Origin: JABCPO02 sp963513115
GTDB taxonomy: Bacteria; Bacillota; Clostridia; TANB77; CAG-508
Length of the DNA stretch: 18,958 nt
Assembly (NCBI GenBank): GCA_963513115.1
Contig: CAUPPN010000005.1
Span: 1-18,958 of the forward strand
Reading direction: 5' to 3'
The translations under genes were made by a program, and so were the position numbers. Shown in pieces: positions 14,120-18,958 of the stretch (position 1 is its first letter; every line of letters begins with the position of its first letter). Below the pieces are notes generated by a model. That model saw only the letters and a program-made list of their open reading frames with translations. It was not told the DNA's origin and ran no database searches.

Positions 14120-15664
14120 TTATAATTCTTCATATAATTTTTTAAAGAATTCTCCCCTTTGCTCATAACCTTTAAATTCATCAAAACTTGCACATCCTGG
14201 TGATAGTAATATTGTATCACCTTCTTTTGCATCAGAAACCGCCTTATTAAATGCATCTTGCATATTAGTAGCTAAAATTATTTTTGCGTTGTATTTTTTT
14301 AGAGATGCAATAATATCTTCTTTACATTCACCATATACTATTGATTCTTTTACATTACTTTCTAATATAGTTTTTGCTAAAATATCAAATGATACTTTCT
14401 TATCACTACCACCTAGCAATACTATTGTTGGTCTATTCATTGCTTTTACGCCAATTACTGCTGCATCAGGATTTGTAGCTTTTGAATCATTGTAATATTT
14501 AACTCCATTTTTTTCGCCAATATATTCAATTCTATGTTCCACACCATAAAAGTTTGATACTGAATCTTCTATATTTTCTATTGTAATTCCATAATAGTAA
14601 GAAGCTATACTAGCAACCATAATATTTTCAACATTGTGCTTTCCTGGTACATGTATATTTTCTTTACTTACAAGTTTAATATCTTTTAAATCAAGTTCAT
14701 CATCAAAAAGTAATATATTACCATCGCTTTCATAAGTATACCTTTTTATCATATATTTACTTGCATAATTACTCTTAAATTCTTTTATTGCCTTTTCATC
14801 AGAAAAATCAGTATGGCTTAAAATGTAATCATACATTTTTTTAGATGTTTCTTCTATCTTAGCTTCAATTTCTTCCTTATTTAACTTAGCACTAAACCAA
14901 ATAATTCTTAAATCAGGAGATATATAATTATTGGTTACATAATCTATTATGTATTCATCTGCTATATTAAGTATTATGTAATCCCCTTCTGATTGATTTT
15001 TACATATATTGAATTTTGCATTAACATAATTTTTCATTGTTTTGTGCCTATTTAAATGATCTTCAGTTATATTAAGTACTGCAGATATTTTAGGTCTGAA
15101 ATCTTTTATTGTTTCTAATTGGAAACTGCTTAATTCAAGTGCAACTACATCTTCATTTTCTAATTTATCAGCAACTGCTGTGAATGGCTCTCCTATATTA
15201 CCTAACGTATATTCTTTACCTTTTTCATTATGTTTACATATATTCCCCAAAATTTGTGTTGTAGTTGTTTTACCATTTGTTCCTGTTATACCAAGTATTG
15301 TACCTTTAGAATATCTATATGCAAATTCTATTTCTCCTATAACTTCAACACCATTTTCTTTAGCTTTTAATACAATATCTGTATCTAATGGTACTCCAGG
15401 GCTCAATACTACAACATTAATTTCTTCCCATGATATTTCATCAGGATTACTATATGTTTTGTCTACATAATTTTTATCAACTACAACATCCTTGTTGTTA
15501 TCAAATATATAAGTTGTTCCACTTTGTCTTTTTACTAACTCTGATATTTTCTTACCACTTATTCCATAACCTACAGTAAGAACTATCTTATCTTTAAGAT
15601 ATCCATATTGACTACAATTAGAGTTCTTGTCGTTTTTTTTACTTTGATTATTTTTATTACTCAT
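14120..15664 (-). CDS. murD: UDP-N-acetylmuramoyl-L-alanine--D-glutamate ligase
   Basis: MurD adds D-glutamate to UDP-MurNAc-L-Ala using ATP in cytoplasmic peptidoglycan synthesis. The family marks are all present. The N-terminal Rossmann-like domain begins at 26 (IVLTVGYGISGKKI). The P-loop is GITGTNGKTTT (125-135), and ITEDHLNRH is at 199-207. The AKFNI lysine at 217 is in the place of the carbamylated residue. Next are VPGKHNVENI (339-348) and the C-terminal NDSKATNPDA (392-401). LLGGSDKK and LSPGCASFDEFKGYEQRG (487-504) complete the set. At 514 residues it is longer than usual (about 450). There is an Asn/Lys-rich N-terminal extension of about 22 residues and an insertion of about 45-50 residues at 261-308. 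ATG 15664 has AGAAAGGA immediately after the rarA stop, so the gene is last in the ruvA-rarA operon. Confidence 0.96.
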   Translation of the reverse strand: MSNKNNQSKKNDKNSNCSQYGYLKDKIVLTVGYGISGKKISELVKRQSGTTYIFDNNKDVVVDKNYVDKTYSNPDEISWEEINVVVLSPGVPLDTDIVLKAKENGVEVIGEIEFAYRYSKGTILGITGTNGKTTTTQILGNICKHNEKGKEYTLGNIGEPFTAVADKLENEDVVALELSSFQLETIKDFRPKISAVLNITEDHLNRHKTMKNYVNAKFNICKNQSEGDYIILNIADEYIIDYVTNNYISPDLRIIWFSAKLNKEEIEAKIEETSKKMYDYILSHTDFSDEKAIKEFKSNYASKYMIKRYTYESDGNILLFDDELDLKDIKLVSKENIHVPGKHNVENIMVASIASYYYGITIENIEDSVSNFYGVEHRIEYIGEKNGVKYYNDSKATNPDAAVIGVKAMNRPTIVLLGGSDKKVSFDILAKTILESNVKESIVYGECKEDIIASLKKYNAKIILATNMQDAFNKAVSDAKEGDTILLSPGCASFDEFKGYEQRGEFFKKLYEEL

Positions 15665-15676
15665 TTCTAATCCTTT

Positions 15677-16924
15677 CTAATCAAATATATCATTTCCCCA
15701 TTTATCTATATAATATTTTCTGTTTTTAATTTTTTCTGGCATATATTGTTGTTCTACTTTGCCATCTTTATATTGATGCGGGTACTTATATCCTTCCCCA
15801 TATCCTATTTGTTTTGTACCAGATGTTGTTGCATTTCTTAAATGATATGGTACTTCACCTGTATCTATATTTTTTATATCACTTATTGCACTATTTATTG
15901 CTGTATATGCAGTATTTGATTTCTTGCTTAATGCTAAATATATTATTACTTCAGCAAGGATTATTCTAGCTTCTGGCATTCCAACCATTTTAACTGCATT
16001 CATTCCGCTGACTGCCACATTTAATGCATTTGGATTTGCAAGTCCTATATCTTCACTTGCAGATATTATTAATCTACGTGCAATAAAAGAAACATCTTCT
16101 CCACCTTCTAATAATTTTGCTAAATAATGTATTGCAGCATCCGGGTCACTTCCTCTTATGCTTTTAATCATGGCTGATGCAACATCATAATGTTCATCTG
16201 CTTTCTTATCAAAAAATTGCTTCCTTTCAGGGAATATTTCACTTACATTTTTTCTAGTCACGCAAATATATCCGTCATTTGATATGTCCGATGATTCAAT
16301 TGCAATTTCTAGACTATTTAATGCACTTCGTATGTCACCATTAGATAGTATTGCTATTTTTTCTAAAACTCCGTCTTCTATTTTCAAATCATATTCCTTA
16401 TATCCTTTTTCACTTTCAATTGCTCTTTTAAGCACTTTTATTATATCATCTGTATTTAACGTATTTAATTTAAATACCATTGATCTTGATATAAGGGCCT
16501 TGTTTATTTCAAAGTATGGATTTTCTGTTGTTGAACCAATTAAAATTATGTCACCTTTTTCAACAAAAGGTAATAATACATCTTGTTGTGCCTTGTTAAA
16601 TCTATGTATCTCATCTATGAAAACTATGCTAACCCCTTTTGGATTTAATAACATATTTTCATTATCTTCTATAACTCTTTTTACATCAGCAATTCCTGAT
16701 GTTACTGCATTTAATTTAACAAATTTATAATTAGTTGTTTTTGCTATAACTTCTGCTATTGTTGTTTTACCACACCCAGGTGGTCCCCATAAAATTATTG
16801 ATGTTATTTTATCAGATTTAATAAGCTTATATAATGGTTTATCCTTTCCAATTATATGATCTTGCCCAACAATATCTTCAATTTTTTCTGGCCTCATCCT
16901 ATATGCTAACGGTTCTTTTCTCAT
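15677..16924 (-). CDS. rarA: RarA/MgsA-family AAA+ ATPase acting at replication forks
   Basis: RarA (MgsA, Mgs1/WRNIP1 family) is a clamp-loader-like AAA+ ATPase that works at stalled or damaged replication forks. The 415-residue length is normal for bacteria. It begins with the family signature PLAYRMRPEKIEDIVGQDHI. Walker A is GPPGCGKT (47-54) and Walker B is VFIDEIHRF (101-109). Sensor 1 is STTENP (131-136), and ALISR near 143-147 holds the likely arginine finger. The C-terminal half contains ISASEDIGLANPNAL and GTKQIGYGEGYKYPH, both typical of the RarA tetramerisation region. The stop is TAG. Its end lies 12 bases from murD, and the murD ribosome site starts right after the stop. It follows the cyclophilin gene by 22 bases in the same operon. 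The function of a paired DNA-repair/wall-synthesis operon is not evident beyond shared expression. Confidence 0.96.
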   Translation of the reverse strand: MRKEPLAYRMRPEKIEDIVGQDHIIGKDKPLYKLIKSDKITSIILWGPPGCGKTTIAEVIAKTTNYKFVKLNAVTSGIADVKRVIEDNENMLLNPKGVSIVFIDEIHRFNKAQQDVLLPFVEKGDIILIGSTTENPYFEINKALISRSMVFKLNTLNTDDIIKVLKRAIESEKGYKEYDLKIEDGVLEKIAILSNGDIRSALNSLEIAIESSDISNDGYICVTRKNVSEIFPERKQFFDKKADEHYDVASAMIKSIRGSDPDAAIHYLAKLLEGGEDVSFIARRLIISASEDIGLANPNALNVAVSGMNAVKMVGMPEARIILAEVIIYLALSKKSNTAYTAINSAISDIKNIDTGEVPYHLRNATTSGTKQIGYGEGYKYPHQYKDGKVEQQYMPEKIKNRKYYIDKWGNDIFD

Positions 16925-16946
16925 TTACTTTTCCTATAATTTTTAA

Positions 16947-17768
16947 TTAATTTGCCTTTTTAACTTCTATGCTTTCTATCACAACATCTTCTACAGGTTT
17001 ATCATTTGATTGATCTGTTTTAACTTTTGCTATCTTATCTACAACATCCATTCCTTCATATACTTGTCCAAATACAGTGTATTGCATAAATAATGATTGT
17101 ACTCCACCAAATTTTGAATATGCTTCAACTAATGATTTTGATACATTTTTCACTTTCATTTCACTTACAACATTTTGATTTGGATTAGCTTGTGTAATAA
17201 AAAATTGTGACCCAAGGCTCTTTTTTACTCCAGCTACACTAGCCATGGCTAAAGTTCCTCTAAAAGGAAATCTTTTGATATTTACTTCTGGTTCAAAAGG
17301 TTCATTCCAAATGCTTTTTCCACCTGTTCCATTTCCAGTTGGATCACCACCTTGTATCATAAATTCTTCAATAACTCTATGGAAAGTTAATCCATTATAA
17401 TATCCATTTTTAGCATGTGTCAAAAAATTTTCTACAGCTTTAGGTGCTTCATCTTTAAAAAATTTTATTTTAATATCTCCAAAGTTTTTAACATGCATTA
17501 TTGCTATATCTTCTCCTTTAGCAGGTTGTTCTAATTGTTTTTTAGCAATTTCCATATAATCTATATCTTCTATAGTTCCTTCATTTTTATTTTTTTCTTT
17601 TGATACAGGCTCGCTAACTTGATTTTCAGTCTTCTTATCTTCTTCATTTAATGCCTTCTGTTTTTTATCTGTAGTTTTGTATTGTGCATACATTACTGCA
17701 ACTATAATTATTATGATTACAATAGTTACACATATACCAACTATTTTATTTTCTTTACTTTCTTTCAT
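16947..17768 (-). CDS. Membrane-anchored cyclophilin-type peptidyl-prolyl cis-trans isomerase
   Basis: This 273-residue protein has a short cytoplasmic start, one membrane helix (about 9-28), a charged Lys/Glu linker (31-70) and a cyclophilin domain (about 86-270) outside the membrane. Cyclophilin motifs visible are KAVENFLTHAKNGYYNGLTF, the catalytic-loop FHRVI (129-133), FMIQGGDPTGNGTGG (136-150), GTLAMAS (171-177) and GSQFFIT (186-192). A roughly 30-residue insertion follows (about 200-230), of the kind seen in some Firmicute homologs. The role is proline isomerisation in folding of exported proteins. I chose ATG 17768 because GGAGGG lies four bases upstream. The open frame extends 16 codons further, but that stretch overlaps the preceding gene's end. 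The previous gene's TAA overlaps the ribosome site region, so translation is probably coupled. Confidence 0.93.
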   Translation of the reverse strand: MKESKENKIVGICVTIVIIIIIVAVMYAQYKTTDKKQKALNEEDKKTENQVSEPVSKEKNKNEGTIEDIDYMEIAKKQLEQPAKGEDIAIMHVKNFGDIKIKFFKDEAPKAVENFLTHAKNGYYNGLTFHRVIEEFMIQGGDPTGNGTGGKSIWNEPFEPEVNIKRFPFRGTLAMASVAGVKKSLGSQFFITQANPNQNVVSEMKVKNVSKSLVEAYSKFGGVQSLFMQYTVFGQVYEGMDVVDKIAKVKTDQSNDKPVEDVVIESIEVKKAN

Positions 17769-17778
17769 TTTCCCTCCA

Positions 17779-18216
17779 TTAATCTGACAAATATAATCTA
17801 TTTTTGTTAAATCCAAAAAAGCTTTTTATTTTTGTAAAAACACGTTTAAAGAAACTTTCTTTTTTTCTAACTTTTAAACTTTGTATTTCATTATTAATAT
17901 ACTCTGTTTGCTTTCTTCTATCTTCCATGAATGTTTCTTCTTGAACTCTATATGTTTTTTTAAGTCTTTTTATCGTTTTCTTATCACACCAAGATGTTTT
18001 TAAAATAATTGATAAAATAACTATTGATTCATACATTAAATTTTGCTCTTGAAGAGGCTTATTTAAATTAACCTGAAAATAATGTGTTTCATCCTTAAAA
18101 TTATTCATAAACCAAATAAAGTTTTTAGGTACTTTTGTTACAAGTATAGGATCAGTATACTCAAGTACAACAGAGACTTCCTGAAGTGCTTTGTATAACT
18201 CTTGCTGATTTTCCAT
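17779..18216 (-). CDS. Conserved-looking cytoplasmic protein of unknown function between ruvA and the cyclophilin gene
   Basis: I do not recognise this 145-residue protein. It has no signal peptide or convincing transmembrane helix. Residues 1-60 are mixed, with a VPKNFIWFMNNFKDETHYFQ stretch. Residues 60-75 form a hydrophobic helix (ESIVILSIILKTSW). Residues 75-145 are very basic, with CDKKTIKRLKKTYRVQEETF and then KVRKKESFFKRVFTKIKSFFG. The tail is an amphipathic Phe/Lys pattern that could sit on membrane or bind nucleic acid. ATG 18216 follows AAAGGGGAG, 12 bases after the ruvA stop, and its own stop is 10 bases before the cyclophilin start, so it is a full member of the operon. It occupies the place where ruvB often follows ruvA, but has no ATPase motif. 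Confidence 0.75.
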   Translation of the reverse strand: MENQQELYKALQEVSVVLEYTDPILVTKVPKNFIWFMNNFKDETHYFQVNLNKPLQEQNLMYESIVILSIILKTSWCDKKTIKRLKKTYRVQEETFMEDRRKQTEYINNEIQSLKVRKKESFFKRVFTKIKSFFGFNKNRLYLSD

Positions 18217-18228
18217 AGCTCCCCTTTC

Positions 18229-18825
18229 TTAGTTAATAATTTTTAATGCATCTTTTATTAGTTCTTCTGTACTTTTTGATGTATCTAATTCTTCTACTAT
18301 TTTTGATATATCATAATTTGTATATCCTAAAACTAGTAATGCTTCTGTTACATCATTTATCTTTAACTTTTCTTCCATATTAGTTTTAGTTTTTATATTG
18401 GTATTTTCTAAACTAATTATTTCTTTTGTATCTATCTTATCTTTTATTTCCAAGATTATCCTTTGTGCAGTTTTTTTGCCTATACCTGGTAATTTTGACA
18501 ATTCTTTTACATCTTCTGTAACAACAGATGTTGCAAGTTCTTGTGCTGTTGTATTTGAAAGTATACCTATTGCGGTTTTTGCTCCTATTTTACTTACTGA
18601 AATCAGTTTTTCAAACATTTTTTTATCTTGTGTATTTGAAAATCCAAATAATGATATATTATCTTCACTTACATTGTAATATGTATAAATTTTTGATTTT
18701 TTACCAATTTCTAAATCTACTATATTACTATATGGCATAAATATTTGATACCCTATATTATTATTTTCTATGATTATATTATTGTCATTTTTTTCTATTA
18801 TATTTCCTATTATATATGCATACAT
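18229..18825 (-). CDS. ruvA: Holliday junction branch migration protein RuvA
   Basis: RuvA binds four-way DNA junctions and loads the RuvB motor during recombination repair. The length, 198 residues, is typical. The N-terminal OB fold starts MYAYIIGNI. The acidic pin is at Glu54-Asp55 in YNVSEDNISLFGF. Two helix-hairpin-helix motifs follow, at about 74-90 (SVSKIGAKTAIGILS) and 108-130 (LPGIGKKTAQRIILEIKDKI). After a variable linker, the C-terminal domain III, which binds RuvB, covers about 150-198 (NDVTEALLVLGYTNYDISKIVEE). ATG 18825 has AAGGAA at 18832-18837. It is the first gene of the operon, with its own promoter. ruvB is not next to it in this window. Confidence 0.96.
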   Translation of the reverse strand: MYAYIIGNIIEKNDNNIIIENNNIGYQIFMPYSNIVDLEIGKKSKIYTYYNVSEDNISLFGFSNTQDKKMFEKLISVSKIGAKTAIGILSNTTAQELATSVVTEDVKELSKLPGIGKKTAQRIILEIKDKIDTKEIISLENTNIKTKTNMEEKLKINDVTEALLVLGYTNYDISKIVEELDTSKSTEELIKDALKIIN

Positions 18826-18844
18826 GTTTAATTCCTTTTTCTTT

Positions 18845-18873
18845 ATTATATAGTTTATTTTTTAACTTTTCAA
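18845..18873 (-). promoter_or_regulatory. Near-consensus promoter for the ruvA operon
   Basis: On the - strand, TTGAAA (18868-18873) and a perfect TATAAT (18845-18850) are separated by exactly 17 bases. Transcription would begin near 18838, leaving a leader of only about 13 bases that still holds the ribosome site. No other promoter is needed for the five-gene operon down to murD. Confidence 0.85.
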
Positions 18874-18878
18874 CATAA

Positions 18879-18933
18879 AAAAACTAAAACAGCAAATACA
18901 TATCTTATAAATATTTAAGCTATTTTAGTTTTT
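18879..18933 (-). terminator. Terminator of the gene upstream of ruvA (outside the window)
   Basis: A 15-bp inverted repeat (18879-18893 with 18919-18933, 25-base loop) is followed on the - strand by a run of seven T. The single non-Watson-Crick position is a G-U pair in - strand RNA but an A-C mismatch in + strand RNA. This indicates that it serves a - strand gene located to the right of the window. Confidence 0.7.
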
Positions 18934-18958
18934 CTTTTTAATTTTTTATTTTTATTTT

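Noticed and set aside
17769..17816. 16-codon upstream extension of the cyclophilin
   Set aside because: It overlaps the end of the 145-aa gene and lacks a ribosome site, while GGAGGG precedes ATG 17768.
1..18958. CRISPR array, tRNA, rRNA or insertion sequence
   Set aside because: No regularly spaced repeats, cloverleaf sequences, rRNA-like blocks or transposase motifs were found on either strand by eye.

Overview
This is a very AT-rich window from a low-GC Gram-positive bacterium, most likely a clostridial-type Firmicute. That assignment is an inference. It rests on AGGAGG-type ribosome sites, consensus TTGaca-17-TATAAT promoters, short intergenic gaps with hairpin-plus-U terminators, and secretion proteins of the Gram-positive type IV (PrgI/TcpE, NlpC/P60-VirB6) kind. 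The sequence does not fix the species.

Layout. (1) Positions 1-1911: the tail of a small membrane protein, a terminator, an AGCS-type sodium:alanine/glycine symporter on the + strand, and a two-way terminator. (2) 1910-12134, all on the - strand: a type IV secretion system (T4SS) operon. In transcription order it encodes a VirB2-like pilin, a PrgI/VirB3-like protein, a membrane-anchored TraC/VirB4-N-like protein, a VirB4 ATPase, a polytopic VirB6-like protein, an unrecognised membrane-anchored extracytoplasmic protein, and a very large secreted-hydrolase/VirB6 fusion. The last ORF runs in frame into a DUF1858 protein that has its own strong ribosome site. (3) 12135-12655: a divergent regulatory region. 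(4) 12656-14001, + strand: three more small pilin-like proteins in two transcription units. (5) 14120-18825, - strand: a housekeeping operon, ruvA - unknown 145-aa gene - membrane-anchored cyclophilin - rarA - murD, with a near-consensus promoter before ruvA.

How it fits together. The T4SS block supplies an energy source (VirB4), an inner-membrane channel (two VirB6-like proteins, PrgI), a wall-cutting enzyme (NlpC/P60) and four different pilin-like subunits. The window holds no relaxase, coupling protein (VirD4/TcpA), integrase or oriT that I can recognise. The locus may therefore be a secretion, pilus or DNA-exchange machine fixed beside core genes, or part of a larger element that leaves the window on the left.

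A caution about the left end. Codon preference changes near 2150-2250: ATT-dominated isoleucine to the left, ATA-rich from the T4SS through murD. In that same stretch the T4SS reading frame crosses what looks like the out-of-frame tail of another gene. This is either a real recombination/insertion scar or an assembly join, and it decides whether the 1,054-residue fusion protein exists. The most interesting regulatory feature is the leader of the first + strand pilin, which can form overlapping, mutually exclusive hairpins just downstream of a near-perfect promoter.
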